Assembly (NCBI RefSeq): GCF_029581355.1
Contig: NZ_CP120849.1
Coordinates: forward strand, 2,140,501 to 2,204,500
Direction of reading: 5' to 3'
DNA: 64,000 bases
DNA from: Parabacteroides chongii
GTDB taxonomy: Bacteria; Bacteroidota; Bacteroidia; Bacteroidales; Tannerellaceae
The notes under the pieces were generated by a model. That model saw only the letters and a program-made list of their open reading frames with translations, had not been told where the DNA came from and did not search any database. Positions 9,589 through 16,901 of the stretch are shown piece after piece. The stretch's first letter is position 1; the number at the start of each line of letters is the position of its first letter. The position numbers were made by a program, and so were the translations under genes.

Positions 9589-9598
9589 TATTATAAAT

Positions 9599-10300
9599 AT
9601 GAACACTAGCACTACAACTATATCTTCCCGAGAAATTGCACGCCTGATTGATATCAGCGCTGTTCGTGCAGATTCCACCCGCCAGGATGTGGAAGACATT
9701 ATCGAAGCCGCTATAAAGCATAACTTTATCTGTGTCTTCCCCATGCCAGGCCTGCTTCCTCTTGTTTTTGAAAAATTAAAAAAACATCCGCATGTCGGTA
9801 TTGGTGGAGTTGTAGGCTTCCCTTCCGGTGCGGAGACAACAACCTGTAAACTCTTTCAGGCGCAGGAACTGAAAAAAGCCGGTTGTAACGAAATCGATAT
9901 GGTTCTGAACATAGGCAAGCTAAAATCTGGTATGCTGACTGAAGTGGAAGATGAAATTAGGCAAATTAAAGCAGCAGTATCTCCCCTTCCCCTAAAAGTA
10001 ATCATGGAAGTAGCCCTTCTCACAGACGAAGAGATAAAAATAGCCTCTACTCTTATCTTGAGGGCAGGAGCCGATTATATCAAAACCGGAACAGGTTGGG
10101 CGGGGGCAACTACGCTTCGTCATGTCGCTCTCATCAAAGAGATGGTTGGAGATGCCATCCAACTGAAAGTCGCAGGTGGAGTCCGTACGCTCGACACGCT
10201 TTTGGAAATGCATCGGATGGGGGTCAGCCGTTTTGGTATCGGTTACAAATCGGCTCTCCATATCATGGATGAATGTATAAATAGGGAAGCCCATGAGTGA
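9599..10300 (+). CDS. deoC: DeoC-type deoxyribose-phosphate aldolase
   Basis: 233 residues of a class I TIM-barrel aldolase. The Schiff-base lysine is K162 in YIKTGTGW, and the second active-site lysine is K190 in LKVAGGVRT; GFPSGAETT and EIDMVLNIGKLKSG are also family motifs. DeoC normally splits 2-deoxyribose 5-phosphate to glyceraldehyde 3-phosphate and acetaldehyde. The longer open frame uses a TTG inside the preceding gene, so the ATG at 9599 is preferred. The stop overlaps the kinase start by 8 bp, showing tight coupling. With an FGGY kinase and a dehydrogenase rather than nucleoside genes as neighbours, its substrate here may be another phosphorylated ketose or deoxy sugar. The fold is certain; the substrate is open. 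Confidence 0.88.
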   Translation: MNTSTTTISSREIARLIDISAVRADSTRQDVEDIIEAAIKHNFICVFPMPGLLPLVFEKLKKHPHVGIGGVVGFPSGAETTTCKLFQAQELKKAGCNEIDMVLNIGKLKSGMLTEVEDEIRQIKAAVSPLPLKVIMEVALLTDEEIKIASTLILRAGADYIKTGTGWAGATTLRHVALIKEMVGDAIQLKVAGGVRTLDTLLEMHRMGVSRFGIGYKSALHIMDECINREAHE

Positions 10301-11819
10301 GAAAGTTATATCTTATGATTTGGGAACTGGAGGAATAAAAGCTTCCTTGTTCAATCGGAATGGAGAAATATTGCATTCTGTTTTTATACCTTATCCGACC
10401 ATTTATCCACAATCCGGTTGGCAGGAGCAGGCACCTGACGACTGGTGGCAGAGCATCATCCACTCTACACGGCTTTTATTGGAAAAGACACAATGTAATA
10501 AAAATGATATTGTAGCTTTGGCTATTTCCGGACACAGCCTTGGCGTTGTCCCGATAGGAAAAGGTGGCAATTTGCTGCTGGCTTCTACTCCTATCTGGTC
10601 TGACCGTCGGGCTACGGAAGAAGCGGAGGTGTTCTTTGCCCAAACTGATTACAAAAGATGGTATGAGATAACCGGTAACGGTTTTCCGCCGGAATGCTAT
10701 TCTATCTTCAAAATGATGTGGTATAAAAAACATTTTCCGAAACAATATGCAGACACGGATAAAATAGTCGGCACCAAAGATTATTGTAATTATCGCTTCA
10801 CCGGTAGGCTTTGTACGGACTATTCGTATGCATCCGGAAGTGGAGTCTTCGACCTGGAAGCATGGGACTATAAGTCGGAATATATACAGATGTCAGGTAT
10901 CCGTCCAGACATCTTCCCGGAAATACTGGCTTCTGATGCAGTGGTTGGTACGATTACTCCGGAAGCCTCTCTTGAAACTGGCTTACCCACCCATGTCAAG
11001 GTTATATGTGGTGGAGTGGATAATTCTTGTATGGCCCTGGGGAGCAAAGGCATCAAGCCATCCCGGATTTACACCTCGCTCGGTTCGTCTGCTTGGATTG
11101 CCTTGGTTTCTGAAAGACCTGTGTTGGATTTTTGGAAAAAACCGTATGTTTTTGCTCATGTTGTCAAAGGAATGTATACCTCTGCAACTTGCATATTTTC
11201 AGCAGGTAGCAGTCTGCAATGGGTACGTAACATCGTTTGTCCTGATTTATTGGCAATTGAAGAACAAGGGGGAGATAATGCATATATCGGCATGAATAAA
11301 CTGGCAGAAACATCGGCTCCGGGAGCAAATGGTCTACTGTTCAACCCTAGTTTGGCTGGTGGCTCGAGCATTGAACCCAGTCCGGATATGACGGGGGCCT
11401 TCATGGGGTTAAGGTTAGGAAACACACGTGCAGACCTTATTCGTGCAACGATGGAGGGCATTGCTTTGAATCTGCGTATTGCTTTGGATTTATTCCGCAA
11501 CTATCATACAGAATTTACAGAGATGTTATTTGTCGGAGGCGGTACTAAAAGTAATTTCTGGATGCAGCTTTTTGCCGATATCTACGAGTTGGAAGTTGAG
11601 AAAACAAATATCGGGCAAGAAGCCGCTTCTCTTGGTGCGGCTGCTTTGGCCCTAAAAGGTGTCGGTTTTTGGAGAAGTTATGACTGGATTGACAACCTTC
11701 ATCAGACACAGCAGCGATTTCTTCCTAATCCGGAGCATCAGGCAATTTACCGACGAGCACTTTTCAAGTTTAAGATGCTTGCCGACCATATAGCTTCTCT
11801 CAACGGTGTGAACGAATAA
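10293..11819 (+). CDS. FGGY-family carbohydrate kinase (xylulokinase-like)
   Basis: 508 residues of the FGGY sugar kinase fold. The N-terminal phosphate loop is YDLGTGGIKASLF, the catalytic aspartate is D243 in CGGVDNS, and the C-terminal nucleotide region contains FVGGGTKSNFWMQLFADI. Family members phosphorylate xylulose, glycerol, fuculose, rhamnulose, erythritol and similar substrates; this one looks closest to xylulokinases. It overlaps deoC by 8 bp (ATGAGTGA), so kinase and aldolase are translationally coupled, and it is followed 11 bp later by a lyxose-isomerase-like protein. That favours a ketopentose or related ketose as substrate, but this is inference. Confidence 0.88.
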   Translation: MSEKVISYDLGTGGIKASLFNRNGEILHSVFIPYPTIYPQSGWQEQAPDDWWQSIIHSTRLLLEKTQCNKNDIVALAISGHSLGVVPIGKGGNLLLASTPIWSDRRATEEAEVFFAQTDYKRWYEITGNGFPPECYSIFKMMWYKKHFPKQYADTDKIVGTKDYCNYRFTGRLCTDYSYASGSGVFDLEAWDYKSEYIQMSGIRPDIFPEILASDAVVGTITPEASLETGLPTHVKVICGGVDNSCMALGSKGIKPSRIYTSLGSSAWIALVSERPVLDFWKKPYVFAHVVKGMYTSATCIFSAGSSLQWVRNIVCPDLLAIEEQGGDNAYIGMNKLAETSAPGANGLLFNPSLAGGSSIEPSPDMTGAFMGLRLGNTRADLIRATMEGIALNLRIALDLFRNYHTEFTEMLFVGGGTKSNFWMQLFADIYELEVEKTNIGQEAASLGAAALALKGVGFWRSYDWIDNLHQTQQRFLPNPEHQAIYRRALFKFKMLADHIASLNGVNE

Positions 11820-11830
11820 ATAGATAAACA

Positions 11831-12532
11831 ATGAATGTAAAACAATTTTCAGTATCCCTCCTGATTTCTATCTTATTAATAGGTGGATTCGCCGGATGCG
11901 AAACGAACAAAAGTAAAGAGAATATGGAACAGACTAAAGAAAAGGTATTTACTAAGAAGTATACTAATGAGGATTTTTATGTAGATGGAAAGTTTAATGG
12001 TGAAGTAGCTTTGAAAGCTTTTCTCGAAATGTTTGAGTTTTATGGAGTTCCTTTTACCGATTTCATGAAAGAGAACATGTGGATATCTGATTTTGGCTTG
12101 GGAGATTTTGAACATGTGGGCATGGCGGGCGTCTTTTGGGTAAACGATCCAGTCAACCGCCATTTCGGACATGAAATATATCTGTTGCCCGGACAAATGA
12201 TTCCTGAACATCGTCACGTGGAGACTGCTGAATATCCGGCAAAATTCGAATCGTGGATGGTACGCAACGGATCGGCTTATAACTTTGGAATAGGTGATCC
12301 GACTCCCAACCCTCCTGCATTACCCGAAAGTCAGAAGGAGGCTATTACTGTCTCCAATTTTGTTTATATGAAAGTCGGTGATATTCTCCCGCTGAAAGAA
12401 CTTCTCTCCCCTCATTTTCTGCGTGCAGGTGATAATGGTGCTATTATCTCTGAATTTGGAACGTATCAGGATGGAAACGGACTGAAGTTTACTAATCAGA
12501 AAGCTGTATTTACGGATGTGCTTCGTCCTTAA
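11831..12532 (+). CDS. D-lyxose isomerase-like cupin lipoprotein
   Basis: 233 residues with a lipoprotein signal (FAGC, lipidated cysteine 23). The body resembles D-lyxose ketol-isomerase cupins: ISDFGLGDFEHVGM in the N-terminal part, then a metal-binding pattern PEHRHVE with a glutamate in KFESWMVRNG. D-lyxose isomerases are normally cytoplasmic and convert D-lyxose to D-xylulose using Mn. A membrane-anchored version is odd and may isomerise a sugar in the periplasm or merely bind it. It is the last gene of the IclR operon. Metal binding looks intact; activity is not proven. Confidence 0.72.
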   Translation: MNVKQFSVSLLISILLIGGFAGCETNKSKENMEQTKEKVFTKKYTNEDFYVDGKFNGEVALKAFLEMFEFYGVPFTDFMKENMWISDFGLGDFEHVGMAGVFWVNDPVNRHFGHEIYLLPGQMIPEHRHVETAEYPAKFESWMVRNGSAYNFGIGDPTPNPPALPESQKEAITVSNFVYMKVGDILPLKELLSPHFLRAGDNGAIISEFGTYQDGNGLKFTNQKAVFTDVLRP

Positions 12533-12575
12533 ACCAAAGGGAAATCGTTGTGGATAAAGTTTTTTTCTGCAACTC

Positions 12576-12606
12576 TTTGTTTATTAAAAAAAAGCCTCTA
12601 TCTTTG
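12576..12606 (+). promoter_or_regulatory. Promoter of rpmH
   Basis: TTTG at 12576-12579, a 19-bp gap and TATCTTTG at 12599-12606 match the Bacteroides consensus exactly. The expected start, near 12613, gives a leader of about 40 nt. Confidence 0.85.
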
Positions 12607-12653
12607 CAGCCCGAATTGGTATATAAGATAATAATAAATAAATATATAGAAAG

Positions 12654-12806
12654 ATGAAAAGAACATTCCAACCTTCCAACAGAAAAAGAAAGAACAAGCA
12701 CGGTTTCCGTTCAAGAATGGCTACTGCTAATGGCCGCAGAGTATTGGCATCTCGTCGTGCTAAAGGAAGAGCTAAATTAACTGTATCTGACGAATATAAC
12801 GGATAA
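12654..12806 (+). CDS. rpmH: 50S ribosomal protein L34
   Basis: A 50-residue, very basic protein beginning [20 protein letters not shown] and continuing with the conserved [19 protein letters not shown] core of L34. It belongs to the large ribosomal subunit. It has its own strong promoter upstream and a hairpin terminator downstream. The dnaA and rnpA neighbours found in many other phyla are absent here. Confidence 0.98.
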   Translation: MKRTFQPSNRKRKNKHGFRSRMATANGRRVLASRRAKGRAKLTVSDEYNG

Positions 12807-12829
12807 TCCCCGTTAGAAGAAATTAGTAT

Positions 12830-12873
12830 AAGAAAGTAGAGGTTTTTGCTAAAAAGCCTTTACTTTCTTTGTT
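12830..12873 (+). terminator. Terminator after rpmH
   Basis: AAGAAAGTAGAGG at 12830-12842 pairs with CCTTTACTTTCTT at 12857-12869 (12 of 13), followed by TGTTTT. The right arm also supplies the TTTG of the next promoter, so the two signals overlap. Confidence 0.75.
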
Positions 12874-12898
12874 TTAACGGCTTTGTTTTCTATTTTTG
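12868..12898 (+). promoter_or_regulatory. Promoter of the PASTA-rluD-ddl-acyltransferase operon
   Basis: TTTG at 12868-12871, exactly 19 bp, then TATTTTTG at 12891-12898. The predicted start near 12905 leaves a leader of roughly 20 nt before the ATG at 12924. Confidence 0.8.
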
Positions 12899-12923
12899 AT
12901 CCCGCCTACAAAAACAAACAGAA

Positions 12924-13559
12924 ATGAATAACTTTTTTGTTAAACTGATAAAGAATCCGTACGTCTTGAATCTGCTGCTGGCAGTGGTCGTGACTTGTGG
13001 CTTGATTTATGGAACCCTGAAGTGGCTCGATAAATACACACGGCATAACGAAGCGGTGGTCGTACCGGATGTAAAGGGTCTCAAGATGGAAGAAGCTGCT
13101 GAGTTTTTTAAAAATAACAACTTACGTTATAATGTGATTGACTCGGTTTTTTCGAAAGAGGTAGAGCCGGGCGCAATCGTTGAGCTGGTGCCCGCGGCAG
13201 GCTCGAAGGTGAAGGAAGGACGTATTGTTTTTATTACAGTGAATGCGTTGACCTCACAGATGGCAACGATTCCGGAAGTAGAGGATTTGTCGTTCCGCCA
13301 GGCGTATGCACTGTTGCGTGCCCGCGGATTTGAGAGCGTGGAGATCGAATATGTGGCTGGTGATTTTAAGGACCTGGCCGTTTCGGTCGAATTACGTGGT
13401 AAGACGCTGGAGAAAGGCGAACATGTCCCACTGACAGCCCCTTTGGTGTTGAAGGTGAGCAGTGGCGATCCTAATTTCTCTGCCGATTCGCTGTCGTTGG
13501 ACTCTTTGTCAGTCATGCCTGTTGAATCGTTGGATAGTGAAGAAGAAAACTGGTTTTAA
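12924..13559 (+). CDS. Membrane-anchored protein with two PASTA domains
   Basis: 211 residues. One transmembrane segment lies near residues 13-33 (YVLNLLLAVVVTCGLIYG), followed by two PASTA domains (about 45-110 and 112-180), each with the pattern of a conserved VPDVKGL or IPEVEDL start. PASTA domains bind peptidoglycan stem peptides or unlinked beta-lactam-like ligands. No kinase or transpeptidase domain is attached. In Bacteroidales this small protein is typically followed by an RluD-type synthase and D-Ala-D-Ala ligase, as here. A cell-wall sensing or scaffolding role is plausible but unproven. Confidence 0.9.
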   Translation: MNNFFVKLIKNPYVLNLLLAVVVTCGLIYGTLKWLDKYTRHNEAVVVPDVKGLKMEEAAEFFKNNNLRYNVIDSVFSKEVEPGAIVELVPAAGSKVKEGRIVFITVNALTSQMATIPEVEDLSFRQAYALLRARGFESVEIEYVAGDFKDLAVSVELRGKTLEKGEHVPLTAPLVLKVSSGDPNFSADSLSLDSLSVMPVESLDSEEENWF

Positions 13560-13561
13560 CT

Positions 13562-14635
13562 ATGGATGAATTTTTCGACGAAATGGATGATGAACAGGCA
13601 GGTGGCCTGTTAGAACAGAATGAGGATGGTACTCCCCGGCTGTATGAACATTTCCGCTTCGTTGCCGATCGCGGACAGTCGTTGTTGCGGGTAGACAAAT
13701 TCCTGGTCGACCGAATGTTCGGAGCCACGCGAAACCGGATACAGTTGGCTGCAGATGCCGGTTGTATTATGGCGAACGGAAAGCCTGTAAAGAGTAACTA
13801 CCGGGTGAAACCGGAGGATGTGGTGACGATCATGATGTCGCGCCCCCGTCGCGATCTGACTGTTATTCCTGAAAATATTCCAATCAAGATTATTTACGAA
13901 GATGACGATTTGCTGGTGGTAGATAAACCGGCAGGTTTGGTCGTGCATCCGGGTCACGGTAACTATACCGGAACACTGGTGAATGCACTGGCCTGGTATC
14001 TGAAAGATGATCCTACCTACGATCCGAATGATCCGGCTCTGGGCCTGGTTCACCGTATCGACAAAGATACTTCCGGCCTGCTGGTCGTGGCTAAGAAGCC
14101 GGAAGCCAAAGCGCATCTGAGCCTTCAGTTCTTTAATAAGACAACTAAGCGTGAGTATCGTGCTTTGGTTTGGGGAATCGTGAAGGAAGACGAAGGCCGT
14201 ATCGAAGGCAATATCGGACGTGATCCGCGCGACCGGATGCAGATGACGGTCTTTCCCGAAGGCGACCAGGGAAAAACGGCTGTTACCCATTACTCCGTGC
14301 TGGAGCGTCTGGGATATGTCACCCTCGTGAAATGCCGGTTGGAAACCGGACGTACACATCAGATACGCGTACATATGAAATACATCGGTCATACACTTTT
14401 CAATGATGAACGGTATGGAGGTGACGACATACTGAAGGGTACGACCTTTACAAGATATAAACAGTTTGTACAAAACTGCTTTGCCATTTGTCCCCGTCAG
14501 GCACTGCATGCCAAGACGCTGGGCTTTGTCCATCCAACGACCGGCGAGGAAATGTTTTTTGATTCCGAAATACCAGCCGACATGACACAGCTGATCGACA
14601 AATGGCGGGTATATGCAACAACTAAAGAGATATAA
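13562..14635 (+). CDS. rluD: RluA/RluD-family 23S rRNA pseudouridine synthase
   Basis: 357 residues. An S4 RNA-binding domain (about 38-95, with RVDKFLVDRMF and KSNYRVKPEDVV) precedes the pseudouridine synthase domain. The catalytic aspartate is D167 in HRIDKDTSGLLVVAKK, and the GRTHQIRVHMKYIGH motif is present. RluD makes pseudouridines in helix 69 of 23S rRNA; the symbol is given on overall resemblance and the exact sites are not certain. An acidic N-terminal extension of about 20 residues precedes the S4 domain. It starts 2 bp after the PASTA gene stop and ends 2 bp before ddl. Confidence 0.9.
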   Translation: MDEFFDEMDDEQAGGLLEQNEDGTPRLYEHFRFVADRGQSLLRVDKFLVDRMFGATRNRIQLAADAGCIMANGKPVKSNYRVKPEDVVTIMMSRPRRDLTVIPENIPIKIIYEDDDLLVVDKPAGLVVHPGHGNYTGTLVNALAWYLKDDPTYDPNDPALGLVHRIDKDTSGLLVVAKKPEAKAHLSLQFFNKTTKREYRALVWGIVKEDEGRIEGNIGRDPRDRMQMTVFPEGDQGKTAVTHYSVLERLGYVTLVKCRLETGRTHQIRVHMKYIGHTLFNDERYGGDDILKGTTFTRYKQFVQNCFAICPRQALHAKTLGFVHPTTGEEMFFDSEIPADMTQLIDKWRVYATTKEI

Positions 14636-14637
14636 AG

Positions 14638-15645
14638 ATGAAAAGGAACATTGCTATTGTAGCCGGAGGATACTCCTCTGAAATCGTTGTTTCATTAAAA
14701 AGTGCAGAAGGAATCTACTCTTTTATTGATAAAGACAAATATAATTTATATATTGCAATCGTTAAAAAGGACGAATGGGCAGTGAAACTTCCCGGAGGGG
14801 AATATACACCAATAGACAAGAATGATTTCAGTTTCCGCGAAGGCGGTGAAACTAAGCACTTTGACTTTGCTTATATCACCATTCACGGTACGCCAGGTGA
14901 AGACGGACGGCTGCAAGGCTATTTCGATATGATAGGTATGCCTTACTCTTCATGCGGTCAGTTGGTGAGTGCTCTTACCTTTAACAAGTTTGTTTGTAAT
15001 AATTATCTACGTAGCTTCGGTGTCAGTATTTCCGATTCTATCCGCTTGTTCAGAGGACAGACGGTGACGGAAGAAGAGGCTGTCAGCCGTCTGGGACTAC
15101 CGATTTTTGTGAAACCCAACGATGGGGGAAGCAGTTTCGGTGTAACAAAGGTGAAAGAGGCTTCGCAGCTGCAACCGGCCATCGAGAAGGCTTTTGCCGA
15201 AGGCGATGAGGTATTGCTGGAGAGTTTTATGTCCGGCACGGAGGTAACCTGCGGTTGCTATAAGGTAGGCGGTAGTCGGGGCATTGCCCGGAAGGAAGTT
15301 ATCTTCCCGCTCACCGAAGTGGTTACGAAGAATGAGTTTTTTGATTTCGATGCGAAGTACAACGGAGAGTCTGACGAGATTACTCCGGCACGTATCTCTC
15401 CCGAACTGACGGAGAAGGTACAACGCGAAGTATCAAAGATTTATGATATACTGGGCGCCAAAGGACTTATCCGGGTTGATTTTATTATCGAAGCAGACGG
15501 TGAACCGAAAATGCTCGAAGTAAATACGACACCAGGTATGACAGCTACCAGCTTTATCCCGCAGCAAGTTCGGGCTGCCGGATTGGATATCAAAGATGTC
15601 ATGACTGACATTATTGAGAACGAACTACAAAAGGCAGGTAAATAA
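14638..15645 (+). CDS. ddl: D-alanine--D-alanine ligase
   Basis: 335 residues, an ATP-grasp enzyme joining two D-alanines for the peptidoglycan precursor in the cytoplasm. Seen are the N-terminal AGGYSSEIVVSLKSAEGI, TIHGTPGEDGRLQGYFDMIG with its glycine-rich turn, FVKPNDGGSSFGVTKV, and the metal and substrate site VDFIIEADGEPKMLEVNTTP. The glutamate in EVNTTPG and the surrounding residues are as expected. It is tightly packed between the RluD-type gene and the acyltransferase gene. Confidence 0.97.
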   Translation: MKRNIAIVAGGYSSEIVVSLKSAEGIYSFIDKDKYNLYIAIVKKDEWAVKLPGGEYTPIDKNDFSFREGGETKHFDFAYITIHGTPGEDGRLQGYFDMIGMPYSSCGQLVSALTFNKFVCNNYLRSFGVSISDSIRLFRGQTVTEEEAVSRLGLPIFVKPNDGGSSFGVTKVKEASQLQPAIEKAFAEGDEVLLESFMSGTEVTCGCYKVGGSRGIARKEVIFPLTEVVTKNEFFDFDAKYNGESDEITPARISPELTEKVQREVSKIYDILGAKGLIRVDFIIEADGEPKMLEVNTTPGMTATSFIPQQVRAAGLDIKDVMTDIIENELQKAGK

Positions 15646-15656
15646 AATTAGAAGAT

Positions 15657-16817
15657 ATGGATACAGAAGTTTCCTATAATTTTGACGACATTCGTCCGCT
15701 GAACAACGACGAGGTAAAGGATGCTATTGAGGCGCTCATTGCCAACGAAGATTTCGAGCGGGCCTTTCGGTATATCAAACCGGATGTGAATTGGAAGGAA
15801 TTTTCCGAAACGATGCGTTCGTTTAAGACAAAGGAAGATTTCAAATCGAAACTGGCTTACGAGGCAGTTATGAACGTGGCAAACAAGACAACTTTCTCTC
15901 TGACGATCTCCGGACGTAGCCGCCTTCCAAAAGACAAACAACCTTGCACATTTATTTCCAATCACCGCGACATTGTATTGGATGCTTCTTTCCTGAATGT
16001 TATGTTGTATGATGTGGGTTATGGTATGACACAGGTTGCGATAGGCGATAACCTGATGATCCGTCCGTGGATCGAGACATTGGTACGCCTGAACAACAGT
16101 TTCATCGTAAAGCGCGGGGTTTCTGTTCGCCAGATGCTGGATGTGAGCCGTACATTGTCTGCTTATATCCGTCATACGATCAACGAAACAAAAGAGTCTA
16201 TCTGGATCGCACAGCGTGAAGGACGTGCCAAAGATTCGAATGACCGTACGCAGGGTAGTGTGCTGAAAATGTTGAACATGAGTGGTGATAAGGATATCGT
16301 TTCCAATTTAATGGAACTGAACATCTTTCCGGTTGCCATCTCTTACGAATATGATCCGTGCGACTTCTTGAAAGCGAAAGAGTTCCAGATGAAACGCGAT
16401 GATCCTGAATTTGTGAAGAGTCAGCGCGATGACCTGCTGAGCATGGAGACTGGTATCCTGAATAACAAAGGCCGTGTTCATTTCACCCTGACCCAGCCGA
16501 TCAACGACCAGTTGGCCGCTTTGGATAAGGATATGGAAAAGAACGAGCTGGTGGCTGCCATCGCTTCTATTATCGACAAGGAAATCTATAAACATTACCG
16601 TTTCTACCCTTGTAATTATGTTGCATATGATATGTTGACGGGTACAAAACGTTTCAGTGGCAATTACGGGCAGAGAGATAAAAAACATTTTGAGGAGTAT
16701 TTGCAGGGACAGTTGGATAAGATCGTCCTGCCGAATAAAGACGAGGCTTTCCTGCGCACCAAGATGTTGGAAATGTATACCAACCCATTGAAGAATCACC
16801 TGGCTAATCAGGAATAA
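15657..16817 (+). CDS. 1-acyl-sn-glycerol-3-phosphate acyltransferase-like protein
   Basis: 386 residues, a member of the PlsC/GPAT superfamily. The catalytic H-x4-D motif is in SNHRDIVLD, and a downstream REGRAKDS stretch corresponds to the substrate-binding block. The protein is longer than typical PlsC (about 240) because of N- and C-terminal extensions common in Bacteroidetes members. No clear transmembrane segment was seen, so it is probably peripheral. It likely transfers an acyl group to a glycerophosphate or related lipid acceptor. It is the last gene of the rpmH-downstream operon and ends before a strong bidirectional terminator. Confidence 0.82.
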   Translation: MDTEVSYNFDDIRPLNNDEVKDAIEALIANEDFERAFRYIKPDVNWKEFSETMRSFKTKEDFKSKLAYEAVMNVANKTTFSLTISGRSRLPKDKQPCTFISNHRDIVLDASFLNVMLYDVGYGMTQVAIGDNLMIRPWIETLVRLNNSFIVKRGVSVRQMLDVSRTLSAYIRHTINETKESIWIAQREGRAKDSNDRTQGSVLKMLNMSGDKDIVSNLMELNIFPVAISYEYDPCDFLKAKEFQMKRDDPEFVKSQRDDLLSMETGILNNKGRVHFTLTQPINDQLAALDKDMEKNELVAAIASIIDKEIYKHYRFYPCNYVAYDMLTGTKRFSGNYGQRDKKHFEEYLQGQLDKIVLPNKDEAFLRTKMLEMYTNPLKNHLANQE

Positions 16818-16840
16818 GATATATATAAATCATTACATAA

Positions 16841-16882
16841 AAAGCCCCGTTACCGGTCGGATGACTGTGGTAACGGGGCTTT
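16841..16882. terminator. Bidirectional terminator between convergent genes
   Basis: AAAGCCCCGTTACC at 16841-16854 and its exact complement at 16869-16882 enclose a 14-nt loop, with A and T runs at the ends, so it can stop transcription from both sides. Confidence 0.92.
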
Positions 16883-16901
16883 CTAATTACTTAATTACTT
16901 C

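Noticed and set aside
13610..14533. 307-codon open frame on the minus strand
   Set aside because: Antisense to the well-supported RluD-type gene; composition is that of a shadow frame.
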